Assembly: GCF_900116145.1 (NCBI RefSeq)
Contig: NZ_FPAB01000008.1
Span: forward strand, 124,001 to 188,000
Direction: 5' to 3'
Length of the DNA: 64,000 bases
Origin: Streptomyces harbinensis
GTDB lineage: Bacteria; Actinomycetota; Actinomycetes; Streptomycetales; Streptomycetaceae
A program made the translations under genes and the position numbers. Shown piece after piece: positions 34,763 to 42,749 of the stretch. The notes below the pieces were generated by a model, which saw nothing but the letters and a program-made list of their open reading frames with translations, did no database searches and was not told the DNA's origin. Each line of letters begins with the position of its first letter. Position 1 is the stretch's first letter.

Positions 34763-37700
34763 TCACCCCTGCTGCTCGTCGGCGTCGAACAGCCGCCAAG
34801 CCGGCCAACGCACCGCTTCGGCTCCTTCATCACCATCACTCAGCAGGTTCCGGCGGTGCAGCATGAGCCGGAGGTGGCGGGCCGCGTCGCCGTTCTCGTC
34901 CACTCCTCGATCAAGAAGCACGGGTTGAGGGGCAGCTCCGCCGGGGTCACGCACCACGGCGTCCGCGGGATATCCGTGAACGGTCTCTCCCAGCGTGACA
35001 GTGGATTCTTCCGCGAGGGAGAGGGTCTGGTACAGGCGTTTGAGCAGCGCGTCATCGTCCGCGCCTCCCAGAGCCGAGCCTTCCCGCTCTGCGGCCTCAA
35101 GCAGCGCGGCACCGACGCCTCCCCGCTTTCTCCAGAGTTTCTTGTCCCCCACCACGATGAGGTGACTGCGGGCCCGTGTGATGGCGACGTTCCACAGGTT
35201 CAGCTGTTCACCGACCCAGGCGACGGAGCCCGGGTGCATGCCGTTGCCGACAACGAGGGAGAACACCATGACGTCGCGTTCACCGCCCTGGAAAGTGTGC
35301 ACCGTTCCGATACGCACACGCTCCTCGTCGTACGGGCCCAGCCGCTTGCGCAGAGCATCGGCCTGCGCCGTGAAGGGGGTGACGACTCCGACAGTGGCCT
35401 CGGGCGGGAGCTTCTCCAACAGATAGCGGACACTGTCGTGCACCTTGCGGATCTCGTTCTCGTTGACCCAGGAGCCACCGAACAGCGGGCGCGCGGCCCG
35501 CCCCGCCACGTCCGTCCAGATGACGGCGGAGCGGTCGGCCAGAGTGGGACGGCCACGGGTGTCGGTGAGAACGGTCAGTCCACCATCGTAAAAGAACTCG
35601 TTCGAGATACCGGAGATGTCCGGATGACAGCGGAAGTGCTCGTCGAGAAGCAGCGTGCCGCCCGCGGACCGTTCGGCCGCGTGGAAGGCGGAGTGACGCC
35701 GGTAGGCGAGATGGTGCTTCTCCAGCCAAGCGGACGCCAGCCCATTCCCGCGGCGGATGAGAGCCTCGCGGTGCGGGCTGGTCTGAGTGATGTGCGTGAG
35801 CTGCATGGGGTCGCCGATGACCAGGGCACGCCGGGCGCGGAACAGCAGAGGCAGGACTTGGGGGATCGCGCACTGGCTGGCCTCGTCGATCACAACGAGG
35901 TCGAACAGAGCCGGGTCCGGAGGGAAACGCCGCGCCGAGAGGCTGGTGACGGCCCATCCGGCCACCGCGGGCGCGTTCATCGAGGTTCCCGAGTGCCCGA
36001 GGACCCTCTTCAACTGCGGCCAGTCTCCGCGTTTGCCGTCCGCAGCCGTCAACAGCTCCATGATCCGGCGGCGTCCGGCCCAGGCTGCAGCTTGCACCTT
36101 GGTGGCGAGGAATGTGCGTGAAGCGTCCTGGACGGCGCTCTCCGCATCGCGGAGGGCACGTGTGAGCGCTGTGTCGTCAACGGTGGCCGCCTGCTCGCGC
36201 CGATCACGCCACTCCGCTTCGGCCGCGGCGAAGCCTGCGAGTGCGAGGCAGCCCGCGGCGGGATCACTGACGTAATCCTTCAGGCCGGCCTTGCGCAGGA
36301 AACGGGATCGGCGCCACGATCCGAGGAAGCGCGCGCGGGAACGGCGGCGCGCACTGTCCTCCAGTTCCCTCGGCAGTGGCGGGCCGCCGAGTAGCTCCCG
36401 AAGCCGGGTGGCGGTCGTCCCGAGCCGTTCCGCGTGATGGGCGCGGGCCTCGCCTGCCTGGCGAAGCCGCAGCTCGGTCTCGGCGATGTGGGCCAGACGC
36501 CGCCGTACCTCTGCCAGGCGATCGGAGGCCAGCACGGTCGCCATGGATGCCGTGGCCACGGTGGTGGACGGCTCCGGGCCAGTGCGCAGCGCATGGAGCG
36601 CGGCGGCTTCATGCTCCGCGTTGCTCTTGCCGGTCTTCCGTGCCGAGCCGGTGCGCACGACGCTGCCGGGTACCAGCTCGTCGCAGCGGCGCCACACCTC
36701 GTCCACCGCATCGTTGTTGGTCGACGCGACCAGCACGGTCTGACCCGCGGCAATCGCCGTGGCCACGAGGTTGGCGACCAGCTGGCTCTTGCCGGTGCCA
36801 GGCGGACCTGTGGCCACAGTGAGGCGACGGGTCATGGCGGACCGGAGAATCGCGCCCTGCGCCTCGTTGCAGGGCAGCGGGGTCACCAGGCTCGCCGGCT
36901 CGTGATCCGTGTGGGCGAGGCATCGGTCGCGCTGCGACGGGTCGGGCGCGAGCGCCCCAAGGGCGGTCTCTCCGATGTGGTCCGTCTGTTCGGCGATGCG
37001 GCCGAAGTCGTTGAGAAGCCCCTTCGTGAAGTTCGTCTTGGGACGTGCCGCGAACAGGACCGCGGTGTTGCGGGCCCCGTGCCCTGGTGTGCGAACGTCG
37101 ATGTGGTCGTCGAGTCGGTCGGGGCGGAGATCCTGTACGCAGGGCAGCTCGAACTCTTGGGTGAGGAGGTTGAGCACGTCCACCGCCATACGGTCGTGCT
37201 GTCCTCGATGCCAGGACGGCTGAAACGTGTCGATGAGCTGGTTGGCCTCGTCCTCGCCGAGCCAGTCGTGGGCCAGTTGAGGATGTGGCTGGACCGGTCC
37301 GTACGGCTTCAGCCGCACCTCGCCCTCGTCCTGGACGATCTCCACCCGGCGGACCAACAAAGGCGCGAACTTTGGCTGCCGCCAAGGGCTCCCGGTGCGG
37401 GGCCCGGTGAGGAGCACAGCCGGATAGCCCGCCCAGAGCTCGGCATCTTCCTCTGCGGCTGCATTCACCAGCGGGCCCGCTTCCTCGGGGAGTGCAACGC
37501 AGCCGTCGTCGTCGACGTCGCCGGAGATGAACCTCTCCGCGCCATCCAGGCACACATACGACGTGCCACGAGGACTCACGTCCATCAGAGGTGTCTCCGC
37601 GCTCTCGGCCAGGACGCACTCGCGGTAGTAGTCCAGCAGATTGGCCCAGGTGGGTTGTGTGTGCGGGGATTTCGCGGAATTCGGCGGTGCAGCTTCTCCG

Positions 37701-38530
37701 GCGACTGCCCGGGGCCAAGAACTCAGTGGCGCGAGGATGGGGGCCCGGCCGAAAGGGCTGTCCGCGATGACGATGCGGTCGTCGACGCCGAGCGCGGAGT
37801 GCACCGGCACTTGACGCCCGCCGTCCTGGGCACGCATTCGCCGGTTGACGTAATGGAACAGGTCGCTGACCGTTACTGCGCTGCCGCCGTCCTTGCTGAC
37901 CTTCCCCGTGCGCAGCGCCTCGATGACCTCGCCGGTGAAGGCCGACGGCTTCACATCATCGCCACCGCGCGCGTCCGCGTACGAGTCCTCCCCGGCCCGC
38001 GAGGACGAAAGGACGTACACGCCCCTGCTCGTCAGCGGGGGCCGCTCGCCGGACTTGGCCACGGAGCCGTCGGGTTGCCGGTCCGAGGTACGCAGACCCA
38101 CAGCGAACCCTCCGCTGCGGCAGCAGTCGATCATCACGATCTTCTGTGGGGCGACACACTCCTCCAGCGCGTCGTTGAGGAAGCCGGCGCTGACTCCTGT
38201 CGCGGACACCCGGTCGTAGTCGGTGTCCCTGGCGACGAAGTGGAACTCGCTGCCGTCCCGCACAGTGCGTACACCGTGCCCGGAGACGTACACGAGTGCG
38301 AGTTCGTCCTCGTCGCGCTCCTGGAGGAACTCGCCGATGACTGCCCGCATGTCATCGGCGGCGAGATCGGATTCCGTCTGTACGGAGACGAAGTTGCCGA
38401 TCTTGTGGTGCTTCAGGACCTGGGCAAGTCCCCACACATCCGCCCTTACGGAGGCCAGCGAAGAGAAGCGTCCGTCGTCGTAGTGTTCGTTGCCGATCAG
38501 AAGAGCCCGGCGCTTGTGGAGGCGGGTCAC
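34763..38530 (-). CDS. Caspase-like protease fused to superfamily 1 helicase, putative conflict/anti-phage effector
   Basis: A 1255-residue fusion. Residues 1-260 form a caspase/metacaspase (C14) domain: strand RALLIGNEHY, catalytic His85 in LVYVSGHGVR, catalytic Cys137 in VMIDCCRSGG, and VYVLSSSRAGEDSYA near 171-185. A spacer of about 290 residues follows. From about 550 a DNA2/UPF1-like helicase begins: Walker A GPPGTGKS (575-582), motif Ia VASTNNDAVDE, Walker B VVIDEASQ (879-886), motif III GDPMQLTH, motif IV-like DEHFRCHP, motif V GTVHTFQGGERDVM and motif VI NVAITRARS. A helical insertion (about 670-830) separates motifs Ia and II. GTG start overlaps the stop of the upstream EACC1-like gene (GTGA). 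I infer that nucleic-acid sensing by the helicase triggers proteolysis of a host or toxin target. Confidence 0.88.
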   Translation of the reverse strand: MTRLHKRRALLIGNEHYDDGRFSSLASVRADVWGLAQVLKHHKIGNFVSVQTESDLAADDMRAVIGEFLQERDEDELALVYVSGHGVRTVRDGSEFHFVARDTDYDRVSATGVSAGFLNDALEECVAPQKIVMIDCCRSGGFAVGLRTSDRQPDGSVAKSGERPPLTSRGVYVLSSSRAGEDSYADARGGDDVKPSAFTGEVIEALRTGKVSKDGGSAVTVSDLFHYVNRRMRAQDGGRQVPVHSALGVDDRIVIADSPFGRAPILAPLSSWPRAVAGEAAPPNSAKSPHTQPTWANLLDYYRECVLAESAETPLMDVSPRGTSYVCLDGAERFISGDVDDDGCVALPEEAGPLVNAAAEEDAELWAGYPAVLLTGPRTGSPWRQPKFAPLLVRRVEIVQDEGEVRLKPYGPVQPHPQLAHDWLGEDEANQLIDTFQPSWHRGQHDRMAVDVLNLLTQEFELPCVQDLRPDRLDDHIDVRTPGHGARNTAVLFAARPKTNFTKGLLNDFGRIAEQTDHIGETALGALAPDPSQRDRCLAHTDHEPASLVTPLPCNEAQGAILRSAMTRRLTVATGPPGTGKSQLVANLVATAIAAGQTVLVASTNNDAVDEVWRRCDELVPGSVVRTGSARKTGKSNAEHEAAALHALRTGPEPSTTVATASMATVLASDRLAEVRRRLAHIAETELRLRQAGEARAHHAERLGTTATRLRELLGGPPLPRELEDSARRRSRARFLGSWRRSRFLRKAGLKDYVSDPAAGCLALAGFAAAEAEWRDRREQAATVDDTALTRALRDAESAVQDASRTFLATKVQAAAWAGRRRIMELLTAADGKRGDWPQLKRVLGHSGTSMNAPAVAGWAVTSLSARRFPPDPALFDLVVIDEASQCAIPQVLPLLFRARRALVIGDPMQLTHITQTSPHREALIRRGNGLASAWLEKHHLAYRRHSAFHAAERSAGGTLLLDEHFRCHPDISGISNEFFYDGGLTVLTDTRGRPTLADRSAVIWTDVAGRAARPLFGGSWVNENEIRKVHDSVRYLLEKLPPEATVGVVTPFTAQADALRKRLGPYDEERVRIGTVHTFQGGERDVMVFSLVVGNGMHPGSVAWVGEQLNLWNVAITRARSHLIVVGDKKLWRKRGGVGAALLEAAEREGSALGGADDDALLKRLYQTLSLAEESTVTLGETVHGYPADAVVRDPGGAAPQPVLLDRGVDENGDAARHLRLMLHRRNLLSDGDEGAEAVRWPAWRLFDADEQQG

Positions 38531-38943
38531 GCGGCGTCGTCATTCAGTGCGGAACCGTCCTCGCCGGCGACCCGGTCCTGGAACTCCCGGACCATGCGCT
38601 CCTGTGCGGCGTCCGGACGACCGGTGATCTCGATGGAGTCGTCCCCGACGGTGACCACGACCTTGCGGTGCCGCTCCCTGGCACACCACTCCTTGATCAG
38701 AGTGATCAGGACCTGGGACGCCGGACGGGCGACGGTGGCGGCAGTGGCGGCCCAGAGCGCCACTTCGCCCATGGTGGTGCCCTTACTGCCCGGTTCAGCC
38801 GGTCCGTCGGTGTCGTGGAGGCCGACGACGAGAGCATCCGACTTCCTCAGCCTGTCGTGCAGATCCCGAGTAAGACGCTCCTGCCGGAGTGTGTCGCCAC
38901 CTGTGGGCACAGTAAGGGTCCACACCGATCCCCCGTTGTGCAT
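38527..38943 (-). CDS. EACC1-like effector-associated protein, partner of the caspase-helicase
   Basis: A 138-residue protein whose layout fits the effector-associated constant component 1 (EACC1) family known from actinobacterial conflict systems: a leading helix LTRDLHDRLRKSDALVVGL, then the motif DGPAEPGSKGTTMGEVALWAATAATVA, and a final strand pair VVVTVGDDSIEITG. EACC1 proteins are reported next to caspases and other effectors in such systems. ATG 38943 with AAGGAG six bases ahead; a longer frame to 39123 has no such site. Its stop overlaps the caspase-helicase GTG, so the two are made together. It probably couples or restrains the effector; the mechanism is not known. Confidence 0.72.
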   Translation of the reverse strand: MHNGGSVWTLTVPTGGDTLRQERLTRDLHDRLRKSDALVVGLHDTDGPAEPGSKGTTMGEVALWAATAATVARPASQVLITLIKEWCARERHRKVVVTVGDDSIEITGRPDAAQERMVREFQDRVAGEDGSALNDDAA

Positions 38944-39159
38944 GTGCTGCTCCTTGCGTTGGCGTGTCCGCTCGCTGGTCCGTCCAGCGACTTTGGCACG
39001 CAGGCCGTCGAGGGGGACAGCCGAGCCCGAGCCGGAGGGGCGGCATCCGGCCACCGCGTCCAGTGTCGGATTAGAGATGACCCACTCGCTGCCCAGCCTG
39101 TCCGAATCGGCACGGACCGGCAAGAGTCGGCTTCTCCCTCGAGTATCGCCTTCGTACGG

Positions 39160-39480
39160 TCAGCCCGGGGAGCGGCCGTCGGGCGATGCCCGCTCCGGGA
39201 CCACCCTCATCGCGAGTGCGGTACCGTCCGGCCGGAAGGTACACGCACCCCAGTCGTCGACGTCGTCCGGCTCGGGCCAGTCGTTCCGACGTTCATACGC
39301 CCGCCGGCGGTACTCCTCCACCGTGCCCTCCGCGAGCAGGTCGTAGAGATCTGCGGCCACGCCGGAAAACGCGTCGACGCGCCTGCCGCTGATACGGAAG
39401 ACCTGGTCGCTGCCGACGTACCGCTCCCCGGCGAAACGGGCTTGCGCATCGCGGACCCTGGCGTTGATGCGGCCGGACAT
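39160..39480 (-). CDS. Hypothetical protein, unknown function
   Basis: A 106-residue charged, soluble protein (RINARVRDAQARFAGERYV, DLYDLLAEGTVEEYRRRAYERR, DWPEPDDVDDWGACTF). Codon use fits Streptomyces coding DNA. An AGGAG lies very close to the ATG, so the start may instead be the GTG one codon earlier. It is followed after about 215 bases by the EACC1-like gene on the same strand. Whether it belongs to that module is unknown. No family recognised. Confidence 0.5.
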   Translation of the reverse strand: MSGRINARVRDAQARFAGERYVGSDQVFRISGRRVDAFSGVAADLYDLLAEGTVEEYRRRAYERRNDWPEPDDVDDWGACTFRPDGTALAMRVVPERASPDGRSPG

Positions 39481-39508
39481 CACTCCTGCAGTGACGGCAG
39501 GCCCAGCA

Positions 39509-39931
39509 CTATCCCAGGAAGGTCAGGCGGACCTGGCGGTGGGGGTTGTCCTTGTTCGTGTCCACCAGGCAGATCGACTGCCACGTGCCCAGTTGGAGGC
39601 GGCCGGAGAGGACCGGGAGGGTGGCGTGTGGGGGGACGATGGCGGGGAGTACGTGGTCGCGGCCGTGGCCGCGGGAGCCGTGGCGGTGGCGCCAGCGGTC
39701 GTCCGCTGGGAGGAGGTCGTGCAGTGCGGCCAGCAGGTCCTCGTCGCTGCCCGCGCCCGTCTCCAGGATGGCGATGCCGGCGGTGGCGTGCGGGACGAAG
39801 ATGTTGAGGAGGCCGTCCGCGCCGGGGACGGTGTCGGCCAGGAATTTCTGGCAGCGGTGGGTCAGGTCGAGCACCGTCTCGGTGGAGCCGGTGGTCAGCT
39901 GGAGCACACTGGTGTGGAAGGAGTCGCTCAT
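39509..39931 (-). CDS. YjbQ-family protein (UPF0047, secondary thiamine-phosphate synthase type)
   Basis: A 140-residue protein matching the YjbQ/UPF0047 family over its whole length: GSTETVLDLTHRCQKFL, the conserved NIFVPHATAGIAILE containing the active-site histidine, HVLPAIVPPHATLPVL, and the C-terminal LGTWQSICLVDTN. The family has been reported to have weak thiamine-phosphate synthase activity in Escherichia coli, but its true role is open. Monocistronic; ATG at 39931. Confidence 0.92.
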   Translation of the reverse strand: MSDSFHTSVLQLTTGSTETVLDLTHRCQKFLADTVPGADGLLNIFVPHATAGIAILETGAGSDEDLLAALHDLLPADDRWRHRHGSRGHGRDHVLPAIVPPHATLPVLSGRLQLGTWQSICLVDTNKDNPHRQVRLTFLG

Positions 39932-40026
39932 GATCCCCCACGCTAGAGCCTGGGCGCCCTGGGCGGGACGGGCGGGTGAGGCGCGCGTCGCGCGGGGGCG
40001 TACGCCTGGCGCGTGCCGGCTGGGTC

Positions 40027-41049
40027 TCAGTGACGCGGGGACAGGGTGGAGTCGCGGACGATGAGTTCGGGCTCCAGCACGATGCGCTGGTGCCGGTGCC
40101 GGTCGGCGTCGTCGCCGGTCTCCTCCAGGAGGAGTTCGGCGGCCTGCCGGCCCATGCGGACGGCCGGCTGGCGTACCGAGGTGAGCGGGACCGCCGCGGC
40201 GGCGGCGAACTCGATGTCGTCGTAGCCGACCAGCGCGATGTCCTCCGGGACCCGGACGTCCGCCGCGAAGAGTGCCTGGAGGACGCCGAGGGCGAGCAGG
40301 TCGTTCGCGCAGAAGACGGCCGTGGGGCGGGGGTTCATGCCGAGCAGCCGGGCGCCGGCGTCACGGCCCGAGGCGACGTCCAGGCGGTCGGCCTCGATCA
40401 CCCGGAGGGCGGAGGCGTCGTGACCGGCCTCGGTCAGGGCGGCCAGGGCACCGTCGCGGCGGTCGCGGCACTGCTGGAGGGACATCGGCCCGCTCACAAA
40501 TGCGATCGAAGGGTGACCCTGGTCCAGCAGATGCCGCGCGGCGAGTTTGCCGCCCAGGACGTCGTCCACCGAGACCGAGCAGCCCTCGGCGCTCGGCAGC
40601 ACCCGGTCCACCAGGACGAACGGGATGCGGTGCCGGCGGAACTCGGCGAGGTTGCGGCCGGTCAGGTCGGCCGGGGTGACCAGGACGCCTCGGACCCGCT
40701 GTTCGGCGAAGAGGGAGAGGTAGTCGGACTCCTCGGTGACGCTCTGGGCGCTGTTGCAGAGCATGACGCCGAGGGAGGCCCCGCGCGCCACCCGTTCGGC
40801 GCCGGAGGCGACGTCCACGAAGAAGGGGTTCCCCATGTCGAGCACCAGCAGCGAGATGATGCGGCTGCGTCCGGCCCGCAGCTGGCGGGCGGACTCACTG
40901 CGGACGTAACCCAGCTCGCTGATGGCGCCGAGCACCCGTTCGCGGGTCTCCTCGGCGACCATGTGCGGGCGGTTGATCACGTTGGAGACGGTGCCCACCG
41001 ATACGCCCGCGTGCCGGGCGACCTCCTTGATCCCCACCGTCTGTGCCAT
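40027..41049 (-). CDS. LacI-family repressor of the rhamnose operons
   Basis: A 340-residue LacI regulator: HTH and hinge at residues 6-56 (GIKEVARHAGVSVGTVSNVINRPHMVAEETRERV), then a sugar-sensing domain with SRIISLLVLDMGNPFFVDV and IALVGYDDIEFAAAAAVPLTSVRQP. It lies immediately downstream of the rhamnose mutarotase gene on the same strand (56 bases), and the divergent mutarotase/isomerase promoters each carry the same operator-like sequence. The natural reading is a repressor released by rhamnose or a catabolite. No strong ribosome site is visible before ATG 41049. Confidence 0.9.
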   Translation of the reverse strand: MAQTVGIKEVARHAGVSVGTVSNVINRPHMVAEETRERVLGAISELGYVRSESARQLRAGRSRIISLLVLDMGNPFFVDVASGAERVARGASLGVMLCNSAQSVTEESDYLSLFAEQRVRGVLVTPADLTGRNLAEFRRHRIPFVLVDRVLPSAEGCSVSVDDVLGGKLAARHLLDQGHPSIAFVSGPMSLQQCRDRRDGALAALTEAGHDASALRVIEADRLDVASGRDAGARLLGMNPRPTAVFCANDLLALGVLQALFAADVRVPEDIALVGYDDIEFAAAAAVPLTSVRQPAVRMGRQAAELLLEETGDDADRHRHQRIVLEPELIVRDSTLSPRH

Positions 41050-41105
41050 CCGACCTGCCCCGTTCGTCGCTCCGCCGCGCCCTGCCGCCGGGCCATGGTA
41101 TGTGC

Positions 41106-41426
41106 TCAGGGGAGGTGGAAGACCTCGGCCAGCGGGCGCATCGCCTCGTCCGGGCGGGCACCGTCGAGCGATTCGAAGAATTCCCCCATCGCCGCCTGCC
41201 ACCGGGCGTTGACCTCGGTGGCCTCCATGGCGCGCTGGGCGGCGGCGAAGTCGTCGGTCTCCAGGTAGCCCACCAGCACACCGTCCTCGCGCAGGAACAG
41301 CGAGTAGTTGCGCCAGCCGGACTCGGACAGGGCCTGCCGCATCTCCGGCCAGACGTCGGCGTGCGCGGCGCGGTACTCCTCGACGCGGTCGGCGCGCACC
41401 TTCAGCAGAAAGCACACCCGTGCCAT
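41106..41426 (-). CDS. rhaM: L-rhamnose mutarotase
   Basis: A 106-residue protein of the RhaM/YiiL family (usual length about 104). It interconverts the alpha and beta anomers of L-rhamnose, supplying the form used by the isomerase. Family motifs include the N-terminal MARVCFLLKVRADRVEEYRAAHADVWPEM (with the catalytic histidine of AAHADVW), the central NYSLFLREDGVLVGYLETDD, and the C-terminal segment FFESLDGARPDE. ATG 41426 follows GAGGTG. It diverges from the rhamnose isomerase across a well-defined promoter-operator region. Confidence 0.93.
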   Translation of the reverse strand: MARVCFLLKVRADRVEEYRAAHADVWPEMRQALSESGWRNYSLFLREDGVLVGYLETDDFAAAQRAMEATEVNARWQAAMGEFFESLDGARPDEAMRPLAEVFHLP

Positions 41427-41440
41427 GCCCCACCTCTTCC

Positions 41441-41453
41441 TGAAAGGATTCAT
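41441..41453. promoter_or_regulatory. Rhamnose LacI-type operator, copy 1 (rhaM side)
   Basis: TGAAAGGATTCAT, one base different from copy 2. It starts about six bases downstream of the predicted rhaM transcription start, where a bound repressor would block transcription. Confidence 0.6.
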
Positions 41454-41465
41454 ATCGACCTTGGC

Positions 41466-41494
41466 AAGCTAGTCACCCCGTCCGGCCGCGTCAA
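41466..41494 (-). promoter_or_regulatory. rhaM promoter
   Basis: On the minus strand TTGACG (41494-41489), 17 bases, TAGCTT (41471-41466): five of six at -35 and a typical actinobacterial -10 with ideal spacing. Confidence 0.7.
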
Positions 41495-41514
41495 GATCGT
41501 GGCCCGCTGCTCCC

Positions 41515-41543
41515 TTGACAGCGATCGAGCGGCCTCATAGCGT
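41515..41543 (+). promoter_or_regulatory. rhaI operon promoter
   Basis: TTGACA (41515-41520, perfect consensus), 17 bases, TAGCGT (41538-41543). Predicted transcription start near 41550, inside operator copy 2. Confidence 0.75.
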
Positions 41544-41547
41544 CTCT

Positions 41548-41561
41548 ATGAAACGATTCAT
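41548..41561. promoter_or_regulatory. Rhamnose LacI-type operator, copy 2 (rhaI side)
   Basis: ATGAAACGATTCAT, with inverted half-sites ATGAA/TTCAT. It overlaps the predicted transcription start of the rhaI operon. Confidence 0.65.
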
Positions 41562-41583
41562 CCTGCCTGGGAGCCCTGATCGC

Positions 41584-42744
41584 ATGACCGCTCCATCCGC
41601 CGTCAAGGCGGCCCTGACCACGCAGTCCATCGAGACCCCGTCGTGGGCGTACGGAAACTCCGGCACCCGCTTCAAGGTGTTCGCTCAGCAGGGCGTGCCG
41701 CGCACCCCGCAGGAGAAGCTTCAGGACGCCGCCCAGGTGCACCGGTACACCGGCGTCGCCCCGACCGTGGCGCTGCACATCCCCTGGGACACCGTGGACG
41801 ACTACGCGGACCTCGCCGCGTACGCCGGTGATCTCGGGCTGCGGCTCGGTGCCATCAACGCCAATGTCTTCCAGGACGACGACTACAAGCTCGGCAGCGT
41901 CACCCACCCGGACGCCGCCGTCCGCCGCAAGGCGCTGGACCACCTGCTGACCTGCGTCGACATCATGGACGCCACCGGCTCGCGCGATCTGAAGCTGTGG
42001 TTCTCCGACGGCACCAACTACCCCGGGCAGGACGACATCAGGGCCCGCCAGGACCGGCTGGCCGAGGCGCTGGCCGCGGTGTACGAGCGGCTGGGCGAGG
42101 ACCAGCGGATGCTGCTGGAGTACAAGCTGTTCGAGCCCGCCTTCTACACCACCGACGTACCGGACTGGGGCACCGCGTACGCGCACTGCCTCAAGCTGGG
42201 CGAGAAGGCGCAGGTGGTGGTGGACACCGGGCACCACGCCCCGGGCACCAACATCGAGTTCATCGTGGCGCTGCTGCTGCGCGAGGGGAAGCTGGGCGGC
42301 TTCGACTTCAACTCCCGCTTCTACGCGGACGACGACCTGATGGTGGGGGCGGCCGACCCGTTCCAGCTGTTCCGGATCATGTACGAGGTGGTGCGGGGCG
42401 GGGGCTTCACCAGCGAGGTGGCCTTCATGCTCGACCAGTGCCACAACATCGAGCCGAAGATCCCGGCGATCATCCGCTCGGTGATGAACGTTCAGGAGGC
42501 GACCGCCAAGGCACTCCTGGTGGACCGGGACGCGCTGGCCGCCGCGCAGAGCGCCGGTGACGTGCTGGGCGCCAACGCCGTCCTGATGGACGCCTTCAAC
42601 ACCGATGTCCGTCCGCTGCTGGCCGAGGTCCGTCAGGAGGCGGGCCTGGACGCCGACCCGATGGGCGCGTACGCGCGCTCGGGCTGGGCGGAGCGGATCG
42701 TCACCGACCGCCAGGGCGGTCAGCAGGCCGGATGGGGGGCCTGA
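41584..42744 (+). CDS. rhaI: L-rhamnose isomerase (RhaI type, xylose isomerase-like)
   Basis: A 386-residue metal-dependent TIM-barrel isomerase that converts L-rhamnose to L-rhamnulose, of the actinobacterial/pseudomonad RhaI type rather than enterobacterial RhaA. Conserved pieces include ETPSWAYGNSGTRFKVF at the N-terminus, LWFSDGTNYPGQDD, VVVDTGHHAPGTNIEF with metal-binding Asp and His, and GFDFNSRFYADDDLMVGAADP near residue 240. ATG 41584 with GGGAG upstream; an ATG at 41549 would lie at the predicted transcription start and adds a non-family N-terminus. First gene of a seven-gene-scale rhamnose and lactate operon. Confidence 0.92.
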   Translation: MTAPSAVKAALTTQSIETPSWAYGNSGTRFKVFAQQGVPRTPQEKLQDAAQVHRYTGVAPTVALHIPWDTVDDYADLAAYAGDLGLRLGAINANVFQDDDYKLGSVTHPDAAVRRKALDHLLTCVDIMDATGSRDLKLWFSDGTNYPGQDDIRARQDRLAEALAAVYERLGEDQRMLLEYKLFEPAFYTTDVPDWGTAYAHCLKLGEKAQVVVDTGHHAPGTNIEFIVALLLREGKLGGFDFNSRFYADDDLMVGAADPFQLFRIMYEVVRGGGFTSEVAFMLDQCHNIEPKIPAIIRSVMNVQEATAKALLVDRDALAAAQSAGDVLGANAVLMDAFNTDVRPLLAEVRQEAGLDADPMGAYARSGWAERIVTDRQGGQQAGWGA

Positions 42745-42749
42745 GCACC

